A DNA stretch of 64,000 nt, taken from positions 186,001 through 250,000 of the forward strand of contig NZ_VXKK01000026.1 in NCBI RefSeq assembly GCF_008693105.1, written 5' to 3'. Shown here piece after piece: positions 10,543-18,850 of this stretch. A program made the position numbers and the translations under genes. This DNA is from Corynebacterium flavescens. GTDB lineage: Bacteria; Actinomycetota; Actinomycetes; Mycobacteriales; Mycobacteriaceae. The notes under the pieces are model-generated. The model saw only the letters and a program-made list of their open reading frames with translations, was not told the DNA's origin and did no database searches. Every line of letters begins with the position of its first letter. Position 1 is the stretch's first letter.

Positions 10543-11439
10543 ATGAACCCTATTCACCTGGAAACTTTGCTCACCATCGTCGAGGAAGGCAGCTTCGAGG
10601 TGGCCGCCGCGGTGCTTGGTATCTCGCCTTCGGCAGTAAGCCAAAGGATTAAATCGCTGGAGGCCGCCACGGGGCGAGTTCTTCTGCGGCGCACCAACCC
10701 CGTCACCGCCACGGATGCGGGGGAGATTATTGTTCAGGCGGAGCGACGCATGGCGCTGCTGCAGGCGGAGACGGACGTGGCGCTGGGGCGTCGCCTAGCG
10801 CGCGTGCCTTTGTCTGTGGCCATCAACTCGGATTCTTTGGCCACGTGGTTTCGCGGGGTCATCGATGAGACTGCTCGGCGGGGGGAGGCGGCGCTGCGCA
10901 TCCGGATCGAGGACGAGGCCCGCACACTGGCCTTGCTGCGGCGCGGGGACGTGCTCGGCGCCGTCACGCGCGAGCACACGCCGGTATCCGGGTGTGAATC
11001 CAGCTTCATCGGTACCATGCGCTATCACGCGGTGGCCTGCCCGCGGCTGGCCCGGGAGTTTGCGGCGGGGGAGATAACCTGGGAAACTATGCCGCTCGTG
11101 GGCTACGGGCCCAATGATCAGACGGTCAACGATGCCATGCGAGAGCGCTTTATCGATTCTCACGTGGTGCGCGCGCGGGTGTCACAGATCCCCTCATCGG
11201 AGGGATACCTGGAGGCGGTACGCTGCGGGCTAGGGTGGGGGCTTATCTCTAAGTTGCAGGCGCGCGAACTACTCAAGGCGGGGCAGTTGGTACTTCTTGA
11301 CGACAAGCCGCTCGACATCGACCTCTACTGGCAACGTTGGCGCCTGGAATCGGAAGTACTCGAAGCCCTGACCCGGGACGTGCTGGATGCGGCTAGGGCT
11401 TTGGCACCATCGAAGCTTGGAAAGGCTCGGGATTCTTAA
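10543..11439 (+). CDS. lysG: LysR-type activator of lysine export
   Basis: 298 residues. Residues 1-60 are the winged HTH (MNPIHLETLLTIVEEGSFEVAAAVLGISPSAVSQRIKSLE), followed by a linker helix and the effector-binding domain (DSLATWFRGVIDE, RRGDVLGAVTREHTPVSGCE, LGWGLISKLQA), all closely matching LysG/ArgP. LysG senses basic amino acids and switches on lysE. The gene is leaderless (TAGAAT 6 nt before ATG). Its last 47 bp overlap the convergent GST gene, so full transcripts of the two genes would be antisense to each other at their ends. Confidence 0.93.
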   Translation: MNPIHLETLLTIVEEGSFEVAAAVLGISPSAVSQRIKSLEAATGRVLLRRTNPVTATDAGEIIVQAERRMALLQAETDVALGRRLARVPLSVAINSDSLATWFRGVIDETARRGEAALRIRIEDEARTLALLRRGDVLGAVTREHTPVSGCESSFIGTMRYHAVACPRLAREFAAGEITWETMPLVGYGPNDQTVNDAMRERFIDSHVVRARVSQIPSSEGYLEAVRCGLGWGLISKLQARELLKAGQLVLLDDKPLDIDLYWQRWRLESEVLEALTRDVLDAARALAPSKLGKARDS

Positions 11440-12484
11440 CTTTTTCTCCCGCAGGTACCGGGCCAGGCAGGGTAGTGCCTTTAGCGAAGGGCTGTCCGCC
11501 GAAGCGCTCGCGGCCGTGAGCCTCCATGAGCCAAGACATGTCCGGGCCCACGGGGACAATCTGGGTGGGGTTAATTTCCTTGTGGACGATGTAATAGTGC
11601 TCTTTGATTTCCGTGAAATCGGTAGTATCGCCGAAGCCCGGGAGCTGGAAGAGCTCCTGGAGATAACCGCGTAGATTCGGCATCTCGGCGATCTTGGTGC
11701 GCGAGCACTTGAAGTGCCCGTAGTAGACGGGATCGAAGCGAATGAGGGTGGCATAGAGCCGGATGTCGGACTCGGTGATGTGCTCCCCGACCAGGTAGCG
11801 CTGTTTGCCTAGGTGCTGCTCGGCCCAATCAAGCGCCTCCCAGAGCTGGGCATAGGCCTTCTCGTAGGCCTCCTGGGAACCGGCAAAACCACAGCGATAG
11901 ACACCATTGTTGATGGAGCGAAAAACGTAGTCATTGACTTTGTCTATCTCTGCGGCATGCTCGGCCGGGTAGAGATCCGGTGCGCCCGCACGGTGGAAAG
12001 GGGTCCAGGCGGTGATGAAGTCACGCACCAGCGAGTTGTAATCGTTGGTGACCACGCGCACGGTGGACTCCTCCACGAGCGCGGGAACAGTAATGCCACG
12101 CGGGTAGTCGGGGAAGCGGTTGAAGTAGGTCTCCTGCAGCCGGGCAATGCCGAGAACCGGGTCAATATTTCCCGGATCGACGTTGAATGCCCAGGAGCGA
12201 ACATCGTGCGTGGGGCCAGCCAGTCCCAATGAAATGGCGCCCTCCAGTCCCATGAGGCGGCGGGTAATCACCGCGCGGTGTGCCCAAGGGCACGCACGCG
12301 CGGCAATGAGACGGTAACGACCTGCCTCCATGGGCCACAAGAAGGTGCCGTCACTGTGCTTAGTGGGCTCCGAGACTGTGGGGGAAATGCGATCTTCTAT
12401 GTAGTTGGTATCGCGGACGAACTCCCCGTCCGGGGAGGCGTTGTGGGCATCCTCTGTCCAGTCGGCATCTTTGTGTGTACTCAT
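11393..12484 (-). CDS. Xi-class glutathione S-transferase family protein (hydroquinone-S-conjugate reductase type)
   Basis: 363 residues of the YqjG/ECM4 (Xi-class) family. The N-terminal thioredoxin-like domain carries the catalytic Cys in ARACPWAHRAVI; the C-terminal all-helical domain has GKQRYLVGEHITESDIRLYATLIRFDPVY. Enzymes of this class reductively remove glutathione from hydroquinone adducts. Corynebacteria lack glutathione and use mycothiol, so the thiol partner is probably mycothiol (inference). The ATG at 12484 has GGAGAAGAAG 3 nt upstream; the ATG at 12499 lies ahead of that site and is rejected. The 3' end overlaps lysG. Confidence 0.88.
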   Translation of the reverse strand: MSTHKDADWTEDAHNASPDGEFVRDTNYIEDRISPTVSEPTKHSDGTFLWPMEAGRYRLIAARACPWAHRAVITRRLMGLEGAISLGLAGPTHDVRSWAFNVDPGNIDPVLGIARLQETYFNRFPDYPRGITVPALVEESTVRVVTNDYNSLVRDFITAWTPFHRAGAPDLYPAEHAAEIDKVNDYVFRSINNGVYRCGFAGSQEAYEKAYAQLWEALDWAEQHLGKQRYLVGEHITESDIRLYATLIRFDPVYYGHFKCSRTKIAEMPNLRGYLQELFQLPGFGDTTDFTEIKEHYYIVHKEINPTQIVPVGPDMSWLMEAHGRERFGGQPFAKGTTLPGPVPAGEKVKNPEPFQASMVPKP

Positions 12485-12704
12485 GATCTTCTTCTCCATT
12501 CGCGGTGCTAGTGGTGGCCTCTGGCCCCGGCTAGGAAGGCCGGAGGCGTTAATTGTATATGTGTCAACAACTTCTTAAGGCCATGGTAGCGCCGCTTCCG
12601 ATCCGGCGCAATGGTCTGGTCTAGGCCGAGGGAGGAGGCAGAAAGTCAGTGCCACGCCGTCGCGTCTGCGCCGAACGCGCCGGCAGCTGCCCTAAGTTGG
12701 AGAC

Positions 12705-13802
12705 ATGAGCGATAAGAACACCCCTGATAAAGCCACTGACCTTAATGAGGACGTTGACGTTCCCACTTATTCACCCTCTGCGCGCAAGGCCGCCCCAGAG
12801 CCTGCTCCTGCACCTGCTGATAAGGAGCCCCCCAAGCCAGCTGCGGATTCTGGTCCAGCAGGCAGTAAGACGGAAGCTATTCGCCCCCCGGTCTCCAAGG
12901 AGCAGCCCAAGAAGGATGTCTTTTCCTGGGCGGGCCGCGCCGCTCCCCAAAAGATAGAACCGGTGGCCAGCGAGCCCACCGAGATTATGCCTGCGCCTGC
13001 CGCGCAGCCGGAGGCTGCACAACAAGACGCAGAGCCTGCGCGATCTGCTGAGCCTGCGGAGACGGAGGTGCTCTCTGTATCGAAGGACGAGCCCGCTGCG
13101 GCTTATCATGACGAGGACTTCGCCCCGGCCGCCGCTTCGGAGACTGCTTCGCCGCAGGCACATCCCGAGACTCTTCTTGCGCCGGCGGCGATGCCTACTC
13201 CCTCCCAGGATGATGACATTCAGGATGCGGCAGCTGGCGAGGAAGAGACTGCCACTGAGTCTGCGGAAGGCTATCGCGCCTATGGCCGCCGTGGAACTCT
13301 AGACTTCGGGCTCTTCGTTGCTCGTATTGCGCTGAGCGCCTACCTTATCGTCGCGGGGCTGGGAACCTTCTTTGGGCTGGGCGGCAATGAGGGGCTAAGT
13401 GGGCTGGAGGCGGAGTATGCCGGCTACGCCATGCCCGCTGTGCTCGCCATCGTTGTACCGACCTTGCAGCTGGTGGCCGGCGCGTTCTTACTCTTTGGCT
13501 TGGTATTCCCCTTCGCGGCGGCGGTGGGTGTGGTTGTCACCGCCTTTGGCCTATTGCATACCGTGGCCTTTGCGGGCGCCGGCTTCGATGTGTTTGCCTG
13601 GCCGGCGCAGGTCTGGCTCGCTCTTATCCTCGTGCTACTCGCCGTGGCGCTGCAGTTCAGCGGGCCTGGGTTTGTCTCCCTCGACTTCAAGCGCAGCTGG
13701 GCGCGCCGCCCCTTGGCATCTTCCTGGATCTGGGTCGTCGTTGCGGTGGCCGCAGCAGCTGCACTGTGGTGGTTTGGAGCGGGAGTGAACCCACTGTCCT
13801 AG
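12705..13802 (+). CDS. DoxX-family membrane protein with long Ala/Pro-rich N-terminal tail
   Basis: 365 residues. Residues 1-195 are disordered and very rich in Ala, Pro, Glu and Asp, with no membrane segment. From residue 200 a DoxX-like four-helix unit follows (FGLFVARIALSAYLIVAGLGTFFGLGG, AVLAIVVPTLQLVAGAFLLFGLVFPF, AVGVVVTAFGLLHTVAF, WPAQVWLALILVLLAVAL), then a fifth helix at the C-terminus (WIWVVVAVAAAAALWWFGA). DoxX proteins are poorly understood, with some links to redox control. The acidic tail is probably cytoplasmic. TAAGTTGGAGAC before the ATG can serve as -10 or ribosome-binding site. Confidence 0.78.
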   Translation: MSDKNTPDKATDLNEDVDVPTYSPSARKAAPEPAPAPADKEPPKPAADSGPAGSKTEAIRPPVSKEQPKKDVFSWAGRAAPQKIEPVASEPTEIMPAPAAQPEAAQQDAEPARSAEPAETEVLSVSKDEPAAAYHDEDFAPAAASETASPQAHPETLLAPAAMPTPSQDDDIQDAAAGEEETATESAEGYRAYGRRGTLDFGLFVARIALSAYLIVAGLGTFFGLGGNEGLSGLEAEYAGYAMPAVLAIVVPTLQLVAGAFLLFGLVFPFAAAVGVVVTAFGLLHTVAFAGAGFDVFAWPAQVWLALILVLLAVALQFSGPGFVSLDFKRSWARRPLASSWIWVVVAVAAAAALWWFGAGVNPLS

Positions 13803-13835
13803 CCTGTGCTTTCTCATACTTTCCTGGTTGGAAAC

Positions 13836-13844
13836 TGTTATAGT
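13836..13844 (+). promoter_or_regulatory. Extended -10 promoter
   Basis: TGTTATAGT fits the TGnTATAnT extended -10 pattern. It lies about 70 nt before the membrane-protein gene at 13913, leaving a leader with an AAAGGAGAC ribosome-binding site. Confidence 0.5.
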
Positions 13845-13912
13845 TGCCCTAAAGGAAAGCAAGCGCGTGGGTATGTAAGGGCCGCGCTTAAGGGCGAGAA
13901 AGGAGACCCGGC

Positions 13913-14380
13913 ATGGATGGCAGGGGTGAAGATCAGAAAGTCCACAAGGACGTCGCAAGGAAGTCTCTAGAATTTCAAGAACAAGTCACTGCTCAGTCTC
14001 GCAGTGGCTCCCGCTTTCGGTGGCTCCTTAATCTCGCCATTGCGCTCGCTGTGCCTGGGTTCTTTCTCATCTTGACACAGGGCCCACAGTGGCCGGCATG
14101 GAGTGGACTGCTTATCTTGGCTGTGGTTTATATTGCAAGCGTCGTGGGTTTGGCGTATTCACACCCGAAGGTGCGTACCTCCTACCGGCAGGCACCGGAA
14201 ACCCAGGTCAAGCCGAATATGCAGTATCTCATCGCCATAGCAATCATCCTCTTGCCCGGCAGCTTTTTCATTCTTCTCTCCTCCCGCCTGCCTTGGGCTC
14301 TCCTCCTGGCAGTGTGCTGGGCCATAGCCATCTTTTGGGTGCTGCAGACCCGCATGCTTGATGTCAACGCGCGGAGCTAG
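13913..14380 (+). CDS. Four-helix membrane protein
   Basis: 155 residues. After a charged 35-residue N-terminus there are four hydrophobic helices (LLNLAIALAVPGFFLILT, SGLLILAVVYIASVVGLAY, YLIAIAIILLPGSFFILL, WALLLAVCWAIAIFWVL). AAAGGAGAC lies 6 nt before the ATG. A winged-helix regulator gene begins 3 nt after the stop, a membrane protein/regulator pairing that suggests the regulator acts on this gene or is sensed through it. No function can be assigned. Confidence 0.75.
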   Translation: MDGRGEDQKVHKDVARKSLEFQEQVTAQSRSGSRFRWLLNLAIALAVPGFFLILTQGPQWPAWSGLLILAVVYIASVVGLAYSHPKVRTSYRQAPETQVKPNMQYLIAIAIILLPGSFFILLSSRLPWALLLAVCWAIAIFWVLQTRMLDVNARS

Positions 14381-14383
14381 ATC

Positions 14384-14701
14384 ATGGGGGAGATAGATTC
14401 GGTCATCTACCCGCTGCCGCGCTTTAAAATCTGCGCCGTCCTCAAGGCGCGGGGCGCGGTGGAAAAGTCTCTGCGGCGCGAGATGAAGTTCTCCGCGCTG
14501 AGGAAAGAGTTGGGGGTTAGTGATCCCACCCTTTCCAAGCACTTGGGCGTGCTGGAAAAAGCGGGCTACGTCGACCGCTTCCGCGAGTACGGTGCCACCC
14601 GCGCCAAGGACACAGTGTGGGTGACTCTCAATGCTCGGGGGCTCGCGGCCTTTGACTCTCACATAGCCGCGCTGCGGGAGCTCGCGGGGGAGGAGCTGTG
14701 A
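14384..14701 (+). CDS. Winged-helix transcriptional regulator (MarR/PadR-like fold)
   Basis: 105 residues, a single winged-helix domain: LPRFKICAVLKARGAV, then MKFSALRKELGVSDPTLSKHLGVLEKAGYVDRFREYG (HTH and wing) and a C-terminal dimerisation helix (AFDSHIAALRELAG). It resembles the HTH_34-type one-domain regulators. It is co-transcribed with the upstream membrane protein. No cysteine cluster or metal site is seen. The last 43 bp overlap the convergent glycosyltransferase gene. The target is unknown. Confidence 0.78.
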   Translation: MGEIDSVIYPLPRFKICAVLKARGAVEKSLRREMKFSALRKELGVSDPTLSKHLGVLEKAGYVDRFREYGATRAKDTVWVTLNARGLAAFDSHIAALRELAGEEL

Positions 14702-15930
14702 GCGGTGGCTGGAACAGTGCGTAGGCAGATTGCGTAAAGCGCTACCGAAATGAGCGCCAGCCAAACAAAGTCATCGACGAGGAACTTCTGATAGAAGGGC
14801 ATGGCAAAGACATTGATGGCATCACCGAACCACCACTTAGGCGGGACGGTGACGAGCATGGCGAGCCACGCCACCAATACTGTCAGCAGGGAGCCCGCGA
14901 CCCACGTGTGATGGCGCCACGTCCACGCCCGGTAGATGAATACAGGCAGGACAAGGCTGAGCCATACCCAGTGGTGCGACCAAGACACCGGTGAGATGAG
15001 CAGCATGACGAGTGCGGTGATGAGCTGGGCGTCGACAAGCATGGAGCGCTTGAGGAGCGCGAGGATGAGCGCCGAGCCGCAAACAATCACCACGAGGGAA
15101 AGAACTAGCCACGTCACGTTCAACAGCGTTGATTGTGCTTCCATCGACTCCGCAGAGGAGAAGAGGCGCTGCAAAGCACCCTTGATGGAGCTGTTGGATT
15201 GGTATTCTGTGGCTACACCCACGTTGGAACCGGAACCCAAAGCGAAGAGCTTGGTGGAGAAGAACTCCACGAAGGCCTGCCAGCGAAAGAGCCCGGCCAC
15301 CACAGTGGCCACAACGGCGCTGGCTAAAGCCGTGAAGATGGGCCGAGCCTCCTTGCGCAACAGGAAGTAGAGCAAGATGGCCAGCGGGGTGATCTTGATG
15401 GCAGCGGCAAGGCCGATAAGTATTCCTTGGGGCAGCCAGCGCTTGCGCGGAACAAGGTCAAGGACAACGAGTGCCATGACAACGATGTTGATCTGCGCGA
15501 AATCATTGTTGAGCCGAATGGGCTCTATGGCCATGTCGAGGGCCCACACGCAGGCCACCACCGGCCACAGTAGATCGCGCTTTGGCAGGATGGCCTGGAA
15601 TACAAAGTAGAGGCAGACCAGCACGAGTATGTTGGATAGGACAATCATGATGTTGCCCGCCATATCGTTGTCGATCCACCCAAAGGTCGTGAGCGGCACC
15701 ATGACAAAGGCCCCGAAGGGTGGGTAGATGAAGGGCAGGGCGACATCGCCCGCCATCATCGGCTCTGAGTAGACGGAGCGTCCCTCCAGATAGGCCTTGA
15801 CGCCCTTGCGGTAGATAACCATGTCAATGGGGAAGTCCGTGAAGCGAGTGTGGAGCCACGTGCCAATGACACCGACGATGAGGCCAAACGCCGTGAGCGT
15901 GTGGCGAAGAATAGAGTGTGCGGGTTTCAT
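14659..15930 (-). CDS. GT87 (DUF2029) polyprenol-phosphate-mannose-dependent mannosyltransferase-like protein
   Basis: 423 residues with about ten membrane helices, matching the GT-C/DUF2029 layout. Early acidic residues sit in the first extracytoplasmic loop (RFTDFPIDMVIYRKGVKAYLEGRSVY, then YPPFGAFVMVPL); further signatures are ANDFAQINIVVMALV-like LNNDFAQIN and SPVSWSHHWVW. Relatives in mycobacteria and corynebacteria (PimE, MptC and others) add mannose to lipoglycans using polyprenyl-P-mannose; which linkage this one makes is not readable. Start at 15930: TATCCT lies 7 nt upstream (leaderless); the upstream in-frame extension to 15990 looks noncoding. Confidence 0.85.
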   Translation of the reverse strand: MKPAHSILRHTLTAFGLIVGVIGTWLHTRFTDFPIDMVIYRKGVKAYLEGRSVYSEPMMAGDVALPFIYPPFGAFVMVPLTTFGWIDNDMAGNIMIVLSNILVLVCLYFVFQAILPKRDLLWPVVACVWALDMAIEPIRLNNDFAQINIVVMALVVLDLVPRKRWLPQGILIGLAAAIKITPLAILLYFLLRKEARPIFTALASAVVATVVAGLFRWQAFVEFFSTKLFALGSGSNVGVATEYQSNSSIKGALQRLFSSAESMEAQSTLLNVTWLVLSLVVIVCGSALILALLKRSMLVDAQLITALVMLLISPVSWSHHWVWLSLVLPVFIYRAWTWRHHTWVAGSLLTVLVAWLAMLVTVPPKWWFGDAINVFAMPFYQKFLVDDFVWLALISVALYAICLRTVPATAHSSSPASSRSAAM

Positions 15931-15968
15931 CGCGTTTAAGGATAGGTTATGAGGCGTCAGACGCGCGC

Positions 15969-16010
15969 AAGGGACGCGGCTGGTATTCAAAAACCCCAGC
16001 CGCGTCCCTT
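15969..16010. terminator. Strong hairpin between ilvD and the GT87 gene
   Basis: Perfect 15 bp inverted repeat, AAGGGACGCGGCTGG at 15969-15983 and its complement at 15996-16010, with a 12 nt loop. It lies 12 bp past the ilvD stop on the reverse strand and in the leader of the GT87 gene's opposite side. It probably ends ilvD transcription. Confidence 0.75.
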
Positions 16011-16022
16011 GAGCGGGGTGCG

Positions 16023-17876
16023 TTAGTCCACGCGACCGTCAACGATGCGGACCGCGCCGCGGTCTGCGGAGGTAGCCATGTGGGCATAAGCACGCAGAGC
16101 CTTGGTGACCTTGCGATCGCGTTCGACCGGGGTCCATGGGTTCTCGCGCTCCTCCTGCGCTAGACGACGCCGCTCCAGCTCCTTTGCATCAACGTCCAAG
16201 CTAAGGAGGCGCTCGTGGATGTCAATGGTGATGGTATCGCCGTTCTCCACCAAGCCGATGATGCCCTTGTGCGCGGCCTCGGGGGAGATGTGGCCAATGG
16301 AAAGCCCGGAGGTGCCTCCGGAGAAGCGCCCATCAGTGATGAGAGCACAAGCCTTACCCAGGCCAGAGCCCTTGAGGAAGGAGGTGGGGTGCAGCATTTC
16401 CTGCATGCCCGGACCACCGGCTGGACCCTCGTAGCGGATGACGATGACGTCTCCCGCCTTGACCTCGCGCTTCAAGATGATGGAGACGGCCTCTTCCTGG
16501 GATTCGACGACCCGTGCGGGGCCCGAGAACTTCCAGAGCTCTTCCTCGACGCCCGCGGCCTTGACTATTGCGCCGTTGGGGGCCAGGTTGCCGCGCAGGA
16601 CCACGAGCCCGCCATCTGAGGAGAAGGCGTGCTCGGCGTCGTGGATGCAGCCGTTAGCCTGGTCGGTATCGAGCGACTCCCAACGGTTGGACTGGGAGAA
16701 GGGCTCCGTGGTGCGAACGCCACCCGGTGCTGCGTAGAAGAGCTCGCGGGCCTCTTCTAGAGCCTTGCCGTTGCGGATGTCCCAATCATCGAGCCATTGT
16801 TCCGCGTTATCGTAGAGCGCGGTGTGCACCTTGAGGTTGAGGTGTCCAGCACGGCGCAGCTCGCCGAGGATGGCCGGAATGCCGCCGGCGCGGTGGACAT
16901 CCTCGATGTGATAGTTGCCGTTAGGCGCGACCTTGGATAGGCAGGGCACTCGGTAGGAGATCTCGTTGATGTCATCGAGGGTGAAATCCACCTCGCCCTC
17001 TTGTGCAGCGGCCAAGGTGTGCAGGATCGTGTTGGTCGATCCACCCATGGCCATATCGAGGCTCATCGCGTTGGTGAAGGCTTCCTTGGTGGCGATGTTG
17101 CGCGGCAGAACCGACTCATCTTCTTCGCCGTAGTAGCGCTGGCACAGCTTGACAATGGTCTCGCCGGCCTTGCGGAACAGTGCGCGCCGAGCAGTGTGGG
17201 TAGCCAGCGTGGTGCCATTGCCCGGCAGCGCCAATCCCAAGGCCTCGGTGAGGCAGTTCATGGAGTTGGCGGTAAACATACCCGAGCAGGAACCACAGGT
17301 GGGGCAGGCCGACTCTTCGACGATGCGCAAGTCCGCATCCGAGACGTCATCGGAGGCAGAAGCGGTGATGGCGGTGATGAGATCCGTCGGAGCCTTTGCA
17401 ACGCCGTCGACGACGACGGCCTTTCCGGCTTCCATCGGGCCACCGGAGACGAAGATCGTGGGGATATTCAGACGCAGCGCGGCGTTGAGCATGCCTGGGG
17501 TGATCTTGTCGCAGTTGGAGATGCACACGAGTGCGTCAGCGGTATGCGCGTTGACCATGTACTCGATTGAGTCGGAGATGATCTCGCGGGAGGGAAGCGA
17601 ATAGAGCATTCCGCCGTGGCCCATGGCGATTCCATCATCCACGGCGATGGTGTTGAATTCTTTCGGTACGCCACCGGCGGCGCGAATGGACTCGGCAACG
17701 ATGTCGCCGACGTTTTTGAGGTGGACGTGACCGGGCACGAATTGGGTATAGGAGTTGGCGATCGCCACGATGGGCTTGCCGAACTCGTTTTCTTTGGTTC
17801 CGGTGGCGCGCCACAGGGCACGGGCACCAGAGGCCTTGCGGCCGACCGTGGTGACTTTAGAACGAAGCGGGAACAT
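16023..17876 (-). CDS. ilvD: Dihydroxy-acid dehydratase
   Basis: Dehydrates dihydroxy-isovalerate and dihydroxy-methylvalerate in valine, leucine and isoleucine synthesis. The 617-residue protein has the Fe-S cysteines in [10 protein letters not shown] and [22 protein letters not shown] and the C-terminal ILVD barrel ([22 protein letters not shown], substrate/metal-binding). Length is normal for the family. A PH-domain gene ends 66 bp upstream on the same strand. ilvBNC is about 1 kb away on the opposite strand, so the ilv genes are clustered but not one operon. Confidence 0.95.
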   Translation of the reverse strand: MFPLRSKVTTVGRKASGARALWRATGTKENEFGKPIVAIANSYTQFVPGHVHLKNVGDIVAESIRAAGGVPKEFNTIAVDDGIAMGHGGMLYSLPSREIISDSIEYMVNAHTADALVCISNCDKITPGMLNAALRLNIPTIFVSGGPMEAGKAVVVDGVAKAPTDLITAITASASDDVSDADLRIVEESACPTCGSCSGMFTANSMNCLTEALGLALPGNGTTLATHTARRALFRKAGETIVKLCQRYYGEEDESVLPRNIATKEAFTNAMSLDMAMGGSTNTILHTLAAAQEGEVDFTLDDINEISYRVPCLSKVAPNGNYHIEDVHRAGGIPAILGELRRAGHLNLKVHTALYDNAEQWLDDWDIRNGKALEEARELFYAAPGGVRTTEPFSQSNRWESLDTDQANGCIHDAEHAFSSDGGLVVLRGNLAPNGAIVKAAGVEEELWKFSGPARVVESQEEAVSIILKREVKAGDVIVIRYEGPAGGPGMQEMLHPTSFLKGSGLGKACALITDGRFSGGTSGLSIGHISPEAAHKGIIGLVENGDTITIDIHERLLSLDVDAKELERRRLAQEERENPWTPVERDRKVTKALRAYAHMATSADRGAVRIVDGRVD

Positions 17877-17942
17877 GGGGTGGGAGGACTTTCTTAACTA
17901 GGTGAATAACTATCTCGGTGCAGGCGGCGGGGTACGCCGACT

Positions 17943-18470
17943 TTATTTCTCAGTACCCTCTACATCGGGGTGCTCGGCGCGATACTGCTCGTAATCGTCC
18001 TTGTTGAGAAGTACTTGCCGGCCATCGCGGTGAATTACCACGACCTTGTCATCTGCAGCTTCCTGACCGGCCGTGAGGGCATCGGGGATGCGGCCTCGTG
18101 AGGCGGCTGCCAGCCGCGGAAGGGAGTTGAAGGTAACTCCGGGAAGGGTGAACTGGCGGCCATCTTTGGTGCGCGCGAAGGCGTGGGCGCGTTGGAATCC
18201 AATGCCGGCGAAGTCTTTCCAGGTGATGGAGGTGTTGGCGCGGAAGGCATAGGAAACGGAGATTCCGCTCTCAGAAACTCTGGTACGAGATTTAATGACC
18301 CACCACAGCGCTAGCGCTGGGATGATGAGAAGCCAGGCTAGATATTGAGGCGCCCAGCTGATGCTGAGCAGGGCGATCCCAGTCAGCAGGGCGATGGCCA
18401 GGATATGGTCGCGTGCTGGCTTGAAAACCTCGGTCGGCGGGTGATTCCCTGGAGGCGTTGATTGGGTCAT
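17943..18470 (-). CDS. PH-domain membrane-anchored protein (Cfp-6 type)
   Basis: 175 residues. Two adjacent helices (HILAIALLTGIALLSISWA, YLAWLLIIPALALWWVIK) form a membrane hairpin, followed by a bacterial PH_6 domain (RTRVSESGISVSYAFRANTSITWKDFAGIGF, ARTKDGRQFTLPGVTFNSLPRL). The family matches mycobacterial 'low molecular weight antigen 6'. Its function is unknown. It sits between ilvD and ilvB; in C. glutamicum the equivalent gene is followed by the mechanosensitive channel gene mscCG, which is missing here. Confidence 0.78.
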   Translation of the reverse strand: MTQSTPPGNHPPTEVFKPARDHILAIALLTGIALLSISWAPQYLAWLLIIPALALWWVIKSRTRVSESGISVSYAFRANTSITWKDFAGIGFQRAHAFARTKDGRQFTLPGVTFNSLPRLAAASRGRIPDALTAGQEAADDKVVVIHRDGRQVLLNKDDYEQYRAEHPDVEGTEK

Positions 18471-18567
18471 GGTTCCTCATGCTAATTCACGTTGACGTGA
18501 TTCGGCTAGCCGCCCTATGGTGGCGCGTCCCATTAAGTGGGAAGGAGATTCCAAAACGGGGGTAGGG

Positions 18568-18597
18568 TTGCGGGGCATATGGCTGCGGATTGATAAC
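18568..18597 (+). promoter_or_regulatory. Probable ilvB operon promoter
   Basis: TTGCGG (18568-18573) and GATAAC (18592-18597), 18 bp apart, lie about 20 nt before the leader-peptide ATG. The -10 match is moderate. Placement agrees with a transcript that carries the leader peptide and attenuator. Confidence 0.5.
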
Positions 18598-18618
18598 TGT
18601 CAGTGTAAAGTCGTCCGC

Positions 18619-18666
18619 ATGATCAACATTCGACTTCAGGTAGTACTAGTGCGGCGCTTGCCGTAA
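18619..18666 (+). CDS. ilvBNC attenuator leader peptide
   Basis: A 15-codon ORF encodes MINIRLQVVLVRRLP; eight of its 15 residues are Ile, Leu or Val. It lies 185 nt before ilvB and just upstream of a terminator-like hairpin. The C. glutamicum ilvBNC leader peptide is of the same length, with the same RRLP ending (recalled). Stalling of the ribosome at Ile/Leu/Val codons when charged tRNA is scarce would prevent formation of the downstream terminator. There is no strong ribosome-binding site; the upstream sequence is short, so it may be translated from a very short leader. Confidence 0.85.
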   Translation: MINIRLQVVLVRRLP

Positions 18667-18683
18667 AGACTATTTGTCGTCGA

Positions 18684-18736
18684 AAGCAAGCGCCCTCGCC
18701 AGCCTCTCACCTGAGGTTGTGACGGGGGCTTTGCTT
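18684..18736 (+). terminator. ilvBNC attenuator
   Basis: AAGCAAGCGCCC pairs with GGGGGCTTTGCTT across a loop containing a second small hairpin (CCTC...GAGG), followed by a T-rich TTGCTTATAT. It starts 18 nt after the leader-peptide stop. It is the predicted transcription attenuator of ilvB. Confidence 0.75.
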
Positions 18737-18850
18737 ATATGTGGCCGCACCTAGGTCGCAGGATCAATGTGAGGACTTCGCCCACCACCATCGGGATCGA
18801 AGAAGCCGAAGCAGCAGTATCGAAACGCTAAACCAAGGAGCATTCACATC

